This document shows, in pieces, positions 23,920 to 33,344 of a stretch of DNA of 64,000 bases. The position numbers and the translations under genes are program-made. Within the stretch, counting starts at the first letter, position 1; every line of letters starts with the position of its first letter. This stretch comes from CAJBNH01 sp964447285 (GTDB lineage: Bacteria; Myxococcota_A; UBA9042), in NCBI GenBank assembly GCA_964447285.1, contig CAYURO010000009.1, forward strand, positions 62,001 through 126,000. The letters run 5' to 3'. Under the pieces are notes generated by a model. It worked only from the letters and a program-made list of their open reading frames with translations, had not been told where the DNA came from and ran no database searches.

Positions 23920-25584
23920 ATGGTCCAGTCGCTCATCTCTACGGCGGCGCCGGTCGCCCCCGGCTTCTCGTGCCCGCCGCTGCCGCTCGACCCGGCGCGC
24001 GTGGCGCGGGCCCGCGAGCTGGCCGGCAAGATCGCCCAGGAAGTCCAGACGTTTACCGAGACGCGGTCCACCGTCGCCGTCGAACGCACGGTGCTGCGGC
24101 TGTTTGGCGTCGAAGGAGCCAATGAAGAGGGCGTGCCGCTGGTCAATGCGTGCGTCGACCGCCTGATGGCGGTGGGGCTGCTGCGCGACGGCGTGGCCCG
24201 CCCCTTCTGCCTCGCGCTGCACGCCACCGGACTGACCCCAACGCAACTCGCCCAGCGCATCGCCGACGGGAACTTGGACCTGACCACGTATGCCGAGACC
24301 GTGCCGGACGCGCAGTGGGCGGCGGTGGACGAGCTGGGGCGCAATCTGGCGCGGGCGGGCGTCGACCGCATCCTCGTGCAGCGGACCGCGCGCGCCGAAA
24401 AGCTTGGCCGCTTGGGTTGCGGCGTTCAGCCCCTGAAGTACGTGATCGTCGCCAGCGGCAACATCTACGAGGACATCGTGCAGGCGCGGGTGGCGGCCCG
24501 GCAGGGTGCGGACGTGATCGCGGTCATCCGCTCGACCGGCCAGTCGCTGCTGGACTACATGCCCCACGGCGCAACGACCGAAGGGTTTGGTGGCACATTC
24601 GCGACGCAGGAAAATTTCCGCTTGATGCGTGCGGCGTTGGACGAGGTCGGCGAGGAGCTGGGGCGCTACATCCGCTTGTGCAACTACGCGTCCGGCCTGT
24701 GCATGCCCGAGATCGCGTGCACGGGGGCGTTCGAACGTCTGGACATGATGTTGAACGACGCGCTGTACGGCATCCTGTTCCGCGACATCAACATGCAGCG
24801 AACGCTGTGTGATCAACGGGTCAGCCGCCGACTCAGCGCACTTTCCGGCCTGATCATCAACACGGGCGAGGACAACTATCTGACGACGGCCGACGCGATC
24901 GAGGCGGCGCACACGGTGGTGGCCTCGACCCTGGTCAACGAGGCGCTGGCCCGCGCGTGCGGCCTGCAGACCGACCAGCTGGGGCTGGGACACGCGATGG
25001 AGATCGACCCGACGATTGAGAACTCGATTCTGTACGAGATCGCCAACGCCATGTTGATTCGCACGCTGTTCCCCGGCGCTCCGCTGAAATTCATGCCGCC
25101 GACCAAGCACATGACGGGCAACGTGCTGCGGGGCCATGTGCAGGACGCGCTGTTCAATCTGGTGGGCGTGACGACCGGCCAGGGCATCCAGCTGCTGGGC
25201 ATGCCGACCGAGGCGATGCACACGCCGCACATCCACGACCGCTACCTGTCGCTGGAAGCGGCGAGTCTGGTGTTCGCGGGGGCGCGCGCGCTGGGCAGCG
25301 AATTGCTGTTGCGGCCCGGAGGGTTCATCGAGACCCGCGCGATCGCGACGCTGGACGCGGCGATCGACCTGCTGACGGAGATCGCGGGTGAGGGCCTGAT
25401 GACGGGACTGTCGCGCGGCCACTTCGCGGACATCCGCCGGTCGCCCACGGGCGGTCGCGGGCTGGACGGCGTGTTTGAGCGCGGTGACCGGTACTGGGAC
25501 CCCTGCGAGGATCTGGTGACGGCAGAGCTGCAGCGGCTGGGCCACCTGGATGCCCAGGGCCGGGCAGTGGGAGGTGCGGCATGA
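23920..25584 (+). CDS. kamD: lysine 5,6-aminomutase alpha subunit
   Basis: 554 residues, similar to or slightly longer than the clostridial alpha subunit (~515). With the beta subunit it moves the terminal amino group of D-lysine or L-beta-lysine using adenosylcobalamin and PLP. Recognisable stretches: RTARAEKLGRLGCG, PLKYVIVASGNIYEDIVQAR, DVIAVIRSTGQSLLDYMP, GATTEGFGGTFATQENF, LGLGHAMEIDP, FMPPTKHMTGN. Coupled to kamE by an ATGA overlap. The later lysine-fermentation genes (kdd, kce, kal) are not in this window. GAGG at 23911 precedes ATG 23920. Confidence 0.9.
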   Translation: MVQSLISTAAPVAPGFSCPPLPLDPARVARARELAGKIAQEVQTFTETRSTVAVERTVLRLFGVEGANEEGVPLVNACVDRLMAVGLLRDGVARPFCLALHATGLTPTQLAQRIADGNLDLTTYAETVPDAQWAAVDELGRNLARAGVDRILVQRTARAEKLGRLGCGVQPLKYVIVASGNIYEDIVQARVAARQGADVIAVIRSTGQSLLDYMPHGATTEGFGGTFATQENFRLMRAALDEVGEELGRYIRLCNYASGLCMPEIACTGAFERLDMMLNDALYGILFRDINMQRTLCDQRVSRRLSALSGLIINTGEDNYLTTADAIEAAHTVVASTLVNEALARACGLQTDQLGLGHAMEIDPTIENSILYEIANAMLIRTLFPGAPLKFMPPTKHMTGNVLRGHVQDALFNLVGVTTGQGIQLLGMPTEAMHTPHIHDRYLSLEAASLVFAGARALGSELLLRPGGFIETRAIATLDAAIDLLTEIAGEGLMTGLSRGHFADIRRSPTGGRGLDGVFERGDRYWDPCEDLVTAELQRLGHLDAQGRAVGGAA

Positions 25585-26456
25585 AGGGCGAAGTGACGCT
25601 GCGACCCCACGTGACCGAGGCCGACATCGAGGCGCACGGCGTCGATCCGCAGTTGGGCCCCGGCTTTGTGCCCGTCAAGGGCGAACCGGGGGCGCAAGGC
25701 CCACGCGGCGTGGACCTGACGGCGGTGCGCGCCTATGGCGACACGCTGGACGATGGACAGGTGATGCTGTCGTTCTCGCTGCCGGTGCCGTTTGGTGACG
25801 AGGCCAAGGAGGCCGGCCGCCAGCTGTGCCACCAGATGGGGCTGGAGCAGCCGGCCGTCTACCACGCGCACGATCTCGGCGAGGGCTTTACCTATCTGGT
25901 CGTCTACGCGCGGTCGCCGTATGCCGTGGATTTCACCAAGATCTCGGTGCCCAAGGTGACTTCGCACCGCTTGGACAAGCACGCCGTCGAGCATCTGGCC
26001 GCCGAGCACTTCACCCGCAAGCTACGGGTGTTGGGCGCGTGCACGGGCGACGACGCGCACACGGTGGGCATCGACGCAATCCTGAACGTCAAGGGTTACA
26101 GCGGCGAGAAGGGACTGGAGGCCTACAAGTGCTTCGAGGTCCGCAACATGGGCGCGCAGGTGCCCAACGAGGTCCTGCTGCGCGAAGCCCGCGAGTTTCA
26201 GGCCGACGCGATCCTGGTGTCTCAGGTCGTGACGCAAAAGGACTGCCACCGCACCAACCTGGCGGCGCTGATTGACCTCGCGGAGGCCGAGAACCTGAGA
26301 TCGGGCATCGTCTTCGTGGCCGGCGGACCACGCCTGTCGCACGCAATCGCGCTGGAGTTGGGCTTTGACGCCGGCTTCGGCCCCGGGACGCTGCCTCCCG
26401 ACGTCGCCTCGTTCCTGATTCAGGCGCTGGTCGCCCGACAGACGGCTGCGCAATAG
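25581..26456 (+). CDS. kamE: lysine 5,6-aminomutase beta subunit (B12-binding)
   Basis: 291 residues. A base-off cobalamin site Asp158-x-His160-x2-Gly163 (DAHTVG) and Lys171, 11 residues after the cobalamin His, the spacing between His133 and the PLP-binding Lys144 in the Clostridium sticklandii enzyme. Later Rossmann-like B12-domain segments: ADAILVSQVVTQ, SGIVFVAGGPRLSH. Start overlaps kamD. Together they should form the functional heterotetramer; whether it serves lysine degradation or another route in this organism is open. Confidence 0.9.
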   Translation: MKGEVTLRPHVTEADIEAHGVDPQLGPGFVPVKGEPGAQGPRGVDLTAVRAYGDTLDDGQVMLSFSLPVPFGDEAKEAGRQLCHQMGLEQPAVYHAHDLGEGFTYLVVYARSPYAVDFTKISVPKVTSHRLDKHAVEHLAAEHFTRKLRVLGACTGDDAHTVGIDAILNVKGYSGEKGLEAYKCFEVRNMGAQVPNEVLLREAREFQADAILVSQVVTQKDCHRTNLAALIDLAEAENLRSGIVFVAGGPRLSHAIALELGFDAGFGPGTLPPDVASFLIQALVARQTAAQ

Positions 26457-26499
26457 CGGCCGCCCACCCAAAAAACTTCCTGTTTTCTTTGCGGAAACG

Positions 26500-27009
26500 C
26501 TAGGTCTTGTGCCCGTGGTCCGGCTCGCCCAACTCGGCAACGGTCAGCGGCGCCGGACGCGGCTCGAACGCGCCGGGCGTGAAGGCGTGGGGCAGCAGCT
26601 CGCTCAGGCGCACGCGATAGGCCGGGCCCTGACGACCGATGACCGTCACCCACAAGTCCACACCGAACTCGGCGAGCATTTGGCGGCACAATCCGCATGG
26701 AGCGGCGGGTTCTGCGGCGTCGGTGACGACCGCGACCTCATCGAACTCGCGCTCGCCCTGCGTCACGGCGGCGACCAAAGCGGAGCGCTCGGCGCAGATC
26801 GTGACGGGAAACGAGGCGTTCTCGACGTTGACGCCGGTGAAGATCCGGCCCGACTTCGTGCGCAGCGCGGCCCCGACCAGAAAGCCGGAATAGGGCGCAT
26901 AGGCGTGACGACGGACGTCGACAGCGGCCTTGACGACCTCAGCCAGATCGGGGCGCTCGCGCAGCAGCTGCTGAATGGCGAGCTCGGCGGTCTCTTCGGG
27001 TGTGCTCAT
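26500..27009 (-). CDS. cdd: cytidine deaminase
   Basis: 169 residues, dimer/tetramer-type zinc deaminase converting cytidine and deoxycytidine to uridine forms. Motifs: NVENASFPVTICAERSAL (zinc Cys plus catalytic Glu) and PCGLCRQML (two zinc Cys). Slightly long through a C-terminal tail of ~35 residues (RPAPLTVAELGEPDHGHKT). Its ATG overlaps the stop of the purine nucleoside phosphorylase gene, forming a nucleoside-salvage operon. Convergent with kamE across 43 bp. Confidence 0.93.
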   Translation of the reverse strand: MSTPEETAELAIQQLLRERPDLAEVVKAAVDVRRHAYAPYSGFLVGAALRTKSGRIFTGVNVENASFPVTICAERSALVAAVTQGEREFDEVAVVTDAAEPAAPCGLCRQMLAEFGVDLWVTVIGRQGPAYRVRLSELLPHAFTPGAFEPRPAPLTVAELGEPDHGHKT

Positions 27010-27863
27010 GGGACCCTCCGGTGCAACGGCAGCTCCGGCAGGGCTTCGACGACGCCGGCCAGCAGGTTGATCATGCGCACGGTCGCACGGCCGGCGACCT
27101 CCTTGACGTGGGAGTGGTCGAGCAGCCCCTCGCCCAGCCCTGCGCCCAGGTTGGTGATGCAGGACAGACCCAGCACGCGGACGCCCATGTGACGCGCCAC
27201 GATGACCTCGGGCACGGTGGACATGCCCACCGCGTCGGCGCCCAACGCTGCCAGCATCCGGATCTCGGCAGGCGTCTCGTAGCTGGGACCCAGCAGACCC
27301 GCGTACACGCCCTCATGCACCGGCGCGCCCTGTCGATGGGCGATCTCCAGGCACAGCTCGCGCAGCTGGCGGTCGTAGGCCTCCGTCATGTCGGGAAAGC
27401 GGCGACCCAGGCTGTCGTCGTTCTCTCCCACCAGCGGATTGCCACCGGTCAGGTTCAAGTGGTCCCGGATGACCATCAGGTCGCCCGGCGCCATGCGGTT
27501 GTGCGCGGCCCCGGCGGCGTTCGTCACGATCAGGGTATCGATGCCCAGCGCGCCAAGCAACCGAACGGGAAGAGAAACTTGTTTGAAATCATGCCCTTCG
27601 TACGCATGGACACGCCCTGCCAACACGATGACTTCGTGCTTGTGCCAGCGTCCGACCACCAGTTGACCGGAGTGACCGGCCACTGTCGACGGAGCCAGGT
27701 GCGGCAGGTCGGCGTAAGAAACCTTGCGTGCGTCTTCGATCTCGTCGGCGATTTCGCCCAAGCCCGAGCCCAGCACGAGCCCCAGCGGCGCACGGACCGG
27801 CCCTACGGCCTGCTCGACAGCGCTGACGAGTTCGCGGAGGGCGGCCACGGTGGTGAGCCCCAT
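27006..27863 (-). CDS. purine-nucleoside phosphorylase (trimeric, PNP-I type)
   Basis: 285 residues; phosphorolysis of inosine/guanosine. Motifs: LGLVLGSGLGEIA (phosphate), GRVHAYEGH, TNAAGAAH, GGNPLVG, LGPSYETPAEIRML, GMSTVPE, CITNLGAG. ATG 27863 has AAGGAG (spacing 5) on the minus strand; the frame open upstream is not homologous. A promoter candidate lies ~100 bp upstream. Coupled to cdd by an ATGA overlap. Confidence 0.93.
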   Translation of the reverse strand: MGLTTVAALRELVSAVEQAVGPVRAPLGLVLGSGLGEIADEIEDARKVSYADLPHLAPSTVAGHSGQLVVGRWHKHEVIVLAGRVHAYEGHDFKQVSLPVRLLGALGIDTLIVTNAAGAAHNRMAPGDLMVIRDHLNLTGGNPLVGENDDSLGRRFPDMTEAYDRQLRELCLEIAHRQGAPVHEGVYAGLLGPSYETPAEIRMLAALGADAVGMSTVPEVIVARHMGVRVLGLSCITNLGAGLGEGLLDHSHVKEVAGRATVRMINLLAGVVEALPELPLHRRVP

Positions 27864-27963
27864 CTTTCTCCTTGCAGGGGGTCGCAATCCGGCGACGAAC
27901 TGGCCGTCGGGGGGAGTCGGCCCTGAGCCCCGCGCATTGGAAATGCCTTGCACGGGGGGGTGT

Positions 27964-27992
27964 ATGATGGCCGCGACTGTGCTCGTTCGCAA
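27964..27992 (-). promoter_or_regulatory. promoter candidate for the nucleoside-salvage operon
   Basis: On the minus strand TTGCGA (forward 27987-27992), 17 bp, CATCAT (27964-27969). A run of seven C follows in the leader (forward G run 27954-27960). Confidence 0.4.
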
Positions 27993-28065
27993 CCTTTCTG
28001 CCGACAACCTCAGCCGCCCTTGACAGAAAGTGACGGACCGGGTGCTCCGCTTGCCCTTGAGAGGG

Positions 28066-29481
28066 TCAGCGGCGCGGGTCTGTTTGAGTCTCGATCTGAT
28101 TTAGAACATAGCGGAATTTGCCAGATCCGCTGGTGGGCAGGTCGTCTACCACATCGATGTCGATCTGCATGTCACGCCCTAGCCCCGTGGCCAGCACCTC
28201 GCCGATGTCGCCGAAGGTTTCTTGCGTCGATGCGGCCGACTGCCCCGGCGCGAGCACCACCCGGACCGTGACGTGGTCGCGCCGGTCTTGGACCAACTGC
28301 ATGCGCGAAAGTACACCGCGATTGCGGTAGCCCCCAATCATCTGCAGGAACAAGATCGGCGACACGCACCGACCGTCCGTTGCCGTTAGCGTGTCAACCG
28401 AACGGCCGGTCACTCCAGCGATACGGGGCAAGGTCCGACCGCATGGGCACGGTCCCGGTTCAGCCACGGTCGCCCGGTCGCCGATCCGGTAGCGGATGAA
28501 GCCCTGTGCGGTGTTGGTCAGCAGGGTCGCGATGACGTCTCCTTCCTCGCCCGGCTGGCTGGGACTGCCGTCCTCGCGCGCGATCTCGAGCCAGATGCGG
28601 GTCGGGTCATAGTGCATGCCCTGATGCGCCTCACACTCGCACGCCACCGCGGTGAGCTCGCGCGTGCCATAGCGGTTGAACACCGGGGCACCGAACACCG
28701 ACTCGATGAGCGGCCGCATGTCGTCTCGCAGGGGCTCGCCGCTTGCGAACACTGCCCGGGGCGCCTGGACTTTCAGACCGGCCGCCTGGGCCATGCGCGC
28801 GAAGTCCCACAGGGCTCCCGCATACCCCAAGATCACTGTCGGCCGAAAGCGATTCAGTTCGCCGACGTAGCGCTCGACCTTGACGGGGTCCAGCGTGAAC
28901 GCATCAAACACGCGCTCGTTCAACAGCCAGCGCATGAACAGGGCTCGCCACCCCTGAGAGCCGTGCATCGTCTCGACTGGGTGGCCCCAAATGCGCGCGA
29001 CGGGGTCTCCTTGGCGGTAGCCGCCCCACTCGAACCAATGCAACTCCTGCGCCAGACTGTTCCCCACGGCGTGGTGGTCGATGACGAATCGCACAGGCAT
29101 CCCGCTCGTGCCGCCGGACCCGCTCTGATCGACCCGACCGGTGGGCCGTCGATGGCGCAGCTGCTGCTCATGATCCTGCAGGTCCGATCGTCCAAGAATC
29201 GGCTGTTGCTGCAGCCACTTGGGCAGGTCTTCGTCCCGCTCGGGGAGTTCCGGCAGCCGTGCATGGAATGGGGCGTGCTCGCGCATGTCGGCCAAGAAGC
29301 CGCGCAACGCGGTCAGCGCTCGACGATTCAACTCGTCTGACGGCAGGTGCTCGTTCTCGCGCAGTTTTCGCAGCGTCGCGCCGATCTTGAGGTCGTTCTG
29401 AACGTCCATGCGCAGGGGTCGCAGCACGCGCCCGACCACGCGCGCGTGGGCGCGGGCCCACAGGGGAAGCGTCGTCGTCAT
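28066..29481 (-). CDS. phenylacetate-CoA-ligase-like (CapK/PaaK) adenylate-forming enzyme
   Basis: 471 residues of the ANL-type AMP-forming superfamily, CapK/PaaK branch. Landmarks: phosphate loop SGSGGTSGMPVRF, VFASGEPLRDDMRPL, FNRYGTRELTAVACECE (adenine site; three Cys/His nearby could bind metal), PCPCGRTLPRIAGVTGR, and SGKFRYVLNQ with the catalytic Lys near the C-terminus. Members next to amidotransferases often build exopolysaccharide modifications or natural products. The ATG overlaps the asnB stop (ATGA), so the two enzymes probably act together. Substrate unknown. Confidence 0.85.
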   Translation of the reverse strand: MTTTLPLWARAHARVVGRVLRPLRMDVQNDLKIGATLRKLRENEHLPSDELNRRALTALRGFLADMREHAPFHARLPELPERDEDLPKWLQQQPILGRSDLQDHEQQLRHRRPTGRVDQSGSGGTSGMPVRFVIDHHAVGNSLAQELHWFEWGGYRQGDPVARIWGHPVETMHGSQGWRALFMRWLLNERVFDAFTLDPVKVERYVGELNRFRPTVILGYAGALWDFARMAQAAGLKVQAPRAVFASGEPLRDDMRPLIESVFGAPVFNRYGTRELTAVACECEAHQGMHYDPTRIWLEIAREDGSPSQPGEEGDVIATLLTNTAQGFIRYRIGDRATVAEPGPCPCGRTLPRIAGVTGRSVDTLTATDGRCVSPILFLQMIGGYRNRGVLSRMQLVQDRRDHVTVRVVLAPGQSAASTQETFGDIGEVLATGLGRDMQIDIDVVDDLPTSGSGKFRYVLNQIETQTDPRR

Positions 29482-31397
29482 TGCAAGCCTCGTGATGCAG
29501 GAACGGCTGCAGCGCGCGACGCTGCGCTCGCAAGGGCGTCCAAGTGATGGTCCAAAGTCATGAGCATCCACGCGAGTTCGGTGGCCTGCCGATGCCCTTG
29601 GCCCAGACCCTTGCGAGCAAACGCCACGAGCTCCGCCGACACCAACGACGTGATGCGTCCTTGACCTCGGCCGAAACCTTCAAGCCGCTCTGCCAGACCG
29701 GGCAGTTGCAACCAACTCGCAACGGGCGCGGCAAAACCGATCTTTCGGCCCGTGGGAACGGCTGGCGCATCCAGCAGTCGGCCGGCGACCGCCCGCAGCA
29801 CCCGCTTGCCGTCGCGATCCACCCGCTTGTGGGTGGGGTGGATGCGCACGCACGCCTCCACCACGCGACGCTCAAGGTACGGCACGCGGTTTTCGATGCT
29901 GGCCGCCATCGACATCTTGTCGTCGCGCTGCAACAGAGACGCCAGGTAGGTGTCGAGGTCGTAGAACAGCAGGCGCTCCAGCGGCGTGCCTGGCGACCGG
30001 GCCAGAGCCGTGCGGCGGAAGTCGCCGACCGGGTCTCCGGCCACACCCAGCACCCGCAGCAGCGCAGGGTCAACATAGGCACTCGACAGCAGAAGCGTCT
30101 CTTCAGGTTCCATGCGAGCCGCACGCTCAAGCGACTCGCCTCGTCCGTAGGTGCGGCCGGGTGGCAGGTGGCGCACCGCCGCACGCAAGGCCCGCGGCAC
30201 CCGACGGGACAAGGCGTGCGTGACGGTCGCCGTGCGGTAACGCTCATATCCGCCCAGCAACTCGTCGGCACCTTGGCCCGAGAGGAGCACCGTGACCTGT
30301 CCGTGCGCCTGACGACACAGCGCATGGACGCCCACGGAGTTCGGGTGGTCGATGGGCTCGTCCATGTGCCACGCGAGCTCGGGCATGACGTCGGCGAAGT
30401 CGGCTCGTCGCACCGGGATCTCGTTGAGCCGCACACCGTATCGGTCGGCCACCGCACGGGCGCCTGGGCGTTCGTCCGGCGCGTCGCCGTCGAACCAGAC
30501 GGTAAAGGCATCGAGCGGTTGCGAGCTGGCGCGGCGGGCCAGAGCCGTCACGACGCCCGAGTCGATGCCGCTGGAGAGTTGGGTGCCGACCGGCACGTCG
30601 CTGCGAAGCTCTGCGTGCACACTCTGGGTCAGCAGCGCCTCAAGCTCCACCGACGCCTGCAGCAGCGACCCCGGAGTGCCCGCCGGCTGCCAAGCGTCGC
30701 GAGCGTCGAAAAACCTCGTCATGACAGGCGATTCTGGACAGTCCGATGCGATGAGGCCGGTGTGACCGGGAAGGACCCGGCGCACGCCCCGAACGGACGT
30801 TCGCTCACCCGCCGTCGCTCGAAACGCCAGCAACTCCGGCAGCGAGTCCGGGTCAAAGGCCATCTCAAAACCAGGCCAGCCGGCAAACGCCTTGATTTCG
30901 CTTGCGAACAGCCATCCAGGGCCGCCCTGCCGACCTGAAATCCGCGCCACGTACAGTGGTTTGATGCCCACGTGGTCGCGGGCGAAACACACCTGATGCT
31001 TCCGCTCGTCGACGACGACAAAGGCGTACATGCCCTCGAATTCCTGCACGCAGGCCGCGCCCCACTGCATGTAGGCCCGCAGCAACACCTCGGTGTCGCC
31101 GTGGGTCCGAAAGCTGTGCCCAAGCGCCCGCAGCCGATCGCGCAGCGCCTCGTGGTTGTAGATCTCGCCGTTGAACACCAAGTGGACCAGGTCCGCCTCG
31201 TCGCTCATGGGCTGGTTGGCTTCGGGCGTGAGATCCAGAATCGACAACCGCCGGAACCCCAAACCGAAACCTGCGCCCAGCTTCAGCCCGTCCATATCGG
31301 GTCCGCGATGCACCAGCAGGTCGCGCATACGGGCGATGTCGCGCGCTTCAGGCACGCGTTGCGGAGGATCGAGGATGACGGCGACGAAACCGCACAT
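29478..31397 (-). CDS. asnB: glutamine-hydrolysing asparagine synthetase-like amidotransferase
   Basis: 639 residues. N-terminal class II glutaminase with catalytic Cys2 (MCGFVAV), HRGPD, NGEIYNHEALR, GDTEVLL; C-terminal ATP-pyrophosphatase domain with SSGIDSG (PP-loop) and LSGQGADELLGGY. It may make asparagine, but the coupling to a CapK-like ligase suggests amidation of a dedicated product such as a polysaccharide or a peptide. It starts 27 bp after the end of the metalloprotease gene on the same strand. Confidence 0.88.
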   Translation of the reverse strand: MCGFVAVILDPPQRVPEARDIARMRDLLVHRGPDMDGLKLGAGFGLGFRRLSILDLTPEANQPMSDEADLVHLVFNGEIYNHEALRDRLRALGHSFRTHGDTEVLLRAYMQWGAACVQEFEGMYAFVVVDERKHQVCFARDHVGIKPLYVARISGRQGGPGWLFASEIKAFAGWPGFEMAFDPDSLPELLAFRATAGERTSVRGVRRVLPGHTGLIASDCPESPVMTRFFDARDAWQPAGTPGSLLQASVELEALLTQSVHAELRSDVPVGTQLSSGIDSGVVTALARRASSQPLDAFTVWFDGDAPDERPGARAVADRYGVRLNEIPVRRADFADVMPELAWHMDEPIDHPNSVGVHALCRQAHGQVTVLLSGQGADELLGGYERYRTATVTHALSRRVPRALRAAVRHLPPGRTYGRGESLERAARMEPEETLLLSSAYVDPALLRVLGVAGDPVGDFRRTALARSPGTPLERLLFYDLDTYLASLLQRDDKMSMAASIENRVPYLERRVVEACVRIHPTHKRVDRDGKRVLRAVAGRLLDAPAVPTGRKIGFAAPVASWLQLPGLAERLEGFGRGQGRITSLVSAELVAFARKGLGQGHRQATELAWMLMTLDHHLDALASAASRAAAVPASRGLQ

Positions 31398-31424
31398 TGG
31401 GCGCTCCTGACGGACGTCGCGGGG

Positions 31425-33197
31425 CTACATGCCGGCGCCGCTGGGGCGGACCGAGCCGCCTGCCGGACTGCGGGGTGCCGGGCTGGCCGGACCGCCCGGG
31501 ATTTCGGCACCGCGCAGCACCGGTGTGGCCGTGGGTGCCGGGCCACTGATAGCGGTCGGCCGAACAGGTAGGGTCGCGACGTCGCTCACCGGCTCAGCCC
31601 GCACCTGAATGTTGCGGAACTTCACCCGGGCCCGGTACAGGTACATCCCGAACAGCGAGAAGCGGTCGCGGTCGACGCGAGAGGACAGCGCCTCGCGGCC
31701 GTTCACAAACAGGCGCAGCGTCTGGTCCATCACCTGAACGCGCAGCCGCACCCACTCGCCCAGCGGCATCTCGGCGTAGGCCTGCAGCACGGGCTCGATC
31801 TGACTCGACGAGTGTGCCCGCCGCAGCATCACGGCGTCGCGCGCCACGTCGATCAGGTAGTGGTAGGGGTACTCGCCGTGGTAGTTGTTGCCGAGGATCA
31901 GGCCGGCGGTGCCCCGCTGCAGCAGCAGCTCGACCTCGTACGAGAAATCGGTCAGCGGCAGCTCGCTCTTGATCAGGTAGTTGTAGTTGCGGTCACCGGC
32001 ACCAGAGATCTCGCCGTGACTTGCGCGCCACTGGCCGCCCTCGTGGATGGTCCAGTCGTCGATGCTGTCTCCCGAGAACAGCGGCACCCAACCCGCGGCT
32101 GGCTGCGCGGCTTGCTGCACGTGAGTTCGCCAGGCCGTGTCCAGCGCCGCGAGATCGTCGCCGAAGCTCGCCCGAAACGCCGCGATCCCGTCATCGCCTG
32201 ACCGAATCTTGCGGAAAAACAAGGCCATGCGCCCGCGCAGCGCTGGGGTCGACAGCAGGTAGTCGAACAGCCCCCATGCCTCGGCGTAATAGATGTTCAT
32301 GGACGCGCCGGAAAACTTGTCGGCCGGGGCGCGCAGCAGCGACGCGAGATCGACATACGCGTCGTGGGCAATCGCGTTGGTCAGGTAGGCGAGCTTGCCC
32401 TTGTTGGCCGCGGGAATGACGATCCCCTGTCCATGCACCTCAAACGACCCCAGATACTCGCTCATGCCTTCGTCGAACCAGATCGGCCAGTTGCGCCGGG
32501 TGTACCGCGAGAAGTGGTGGTCGCCGAACTGCTCGCCCATCATCGCGTGCACAAGCTCGTGAAAGTACAGCTGCATCGAGTTGTTGAAGCGGTAGGTGAC
32601 GACCGTGCGCATCCCGCCGTCGTAGTAGCCGCCGTTGTTGACGAGGCCAGGGGCGTTCTGCCGCGCGTGCTCCTGATACCGCTCTTGCGTCTCGAACACG
32701 ATGATCTGCGTCTGCCGCAGTGAGCCCTCGGTCTCGAGGATGCGCGCCATGTTCGCGTTCGCCTGAGCGATGAACGAGTCCAGCTTGGCCAGCAGCGCCG
32801 TCGCATAGTCGTCGCGGGTATCGGTCAGCAGCACGATCGACTGGCCCACGTAGCGCCGCAGCGGCGACCGCACGCCGGAGTCCCCGTCATCAAAGGGTGA
32901 GGGCGAGCCTGTACCGGCGGGAAAGGTGCCGGCGACAACGGGCTGCGTGTCGGTGAGGCCGTCGTCCACCGCCTGAGAGGCTGAACCTACGGACGCGAAA
33001 GGCCGGACGGGGGCCGTCGGCGCGAACACCAGCCAAACCGACAGCGCAACCGAAGCGCCAACGCCACCGGCCAACAGCACGGCCAGTCCTCTGTGCAAAA
33101 GGGGGGCTGCGGAACGGGGCAAACGAAGCCTCGGCTCGGGAAAGCGGGACAACGACGCGGCGCAGGCGCACTTCCCGAACAACGGTCGGCGCGACAA
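31425..33197 (-). CDS. membrane-anchored gluzincin metalloprotease with concanavalin-like domain
   Basis: 590 residues. N-terminal TM helix (~37-59, a signal anchor), a low-complexity linker, then a zinc peptidase with His213-Glu-Leu-Val-His217 and the third ligand Glu243 in WFDEGMSEYLG, a DUF1570-like gluzincin layout. From ~365 a second domain (WVPLFSGDSIDDWTIHEGGQW... GLILGNNY... RLRVQVMDQTLRLFVNG) resembles the 3-keto-disaccharide hydrolase (DUF1080) jelly-roll. The tail is Pro/Ala-rich. The start is a TTG with no good ribosome site; a different start is possible but must precede the TM helix. Likely acts outside the cytoplasm on protein or glycoprotein. Confidence 0.75.
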   Translation of the reverse strand: MSRRPLFGKCACAASLSRFPEPRLRLPRSAAPLLHRGLAVLLAGGVGASVALSVWLVFAPTAPVRPFASVGSASQAVDDGLTDTQPVVAGTFPAGTGSPSPFDDGDSGVRSPLRRYVGQSIVLLTDTRDDYATALLAKLDSFIAQANANMARILETEGSLRQTQIIVFETQERYQEHARQNAPGLVNNGGYYDGGMRTVVTYRFNNSMQLYFHELVHAMMGEQFGDHHFSRYTRRNWPIWFDEGMSEYLGSFEVHGQGIVIPAANKGKLAYLTNAIAHDAYVDLASLLRAPADKFSGASMNIYYAEAWGLFDYLLSTPALRGRMALFFRKIRSGDDGIAAFRASFGDDLAALDTAWRTHVQQAAQPAAGWVPLFSGDSIDDWTIHEGGQWRASHGEISGAGDRNYNYLIKSELPLTDFSYEVELLLQRGTAGLILGNNYHGEYPYHYLIDVARDAVMLRRAHSSSQIEPVLQAYAEMPLGEWVRLRVQVMDQTLRLFVNGREALSSRVDRDRFSLFGMYLYRARVKFRNIQVRAEPVSDVATLPVRPTAISGPAPTATPVLRGAEIPGGPASPAPRSPAGGSVRPSGAGM

Positions 33198-33344
33198 CCA
33201 AGGGCGGAAGTCTAGAAGGCCGCTGCGCAGGGGTCAATTGCGACGCACCCAGAGTTTCTTTGCAAATCCGTCTGGTTACACGCGATTATCCACAGATCAC
33301 CTGTGCTGGTGCGGAGTTGTCCCGTGCGCCTGATTGGGCGGCTG

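Noticed and set aside
23908..25545. long open frame opposite kamD
   Set aside because: Runs on the minus strand across the whole of a recognised gene; high GC opens such shadow frames, and its sequence has no domain.
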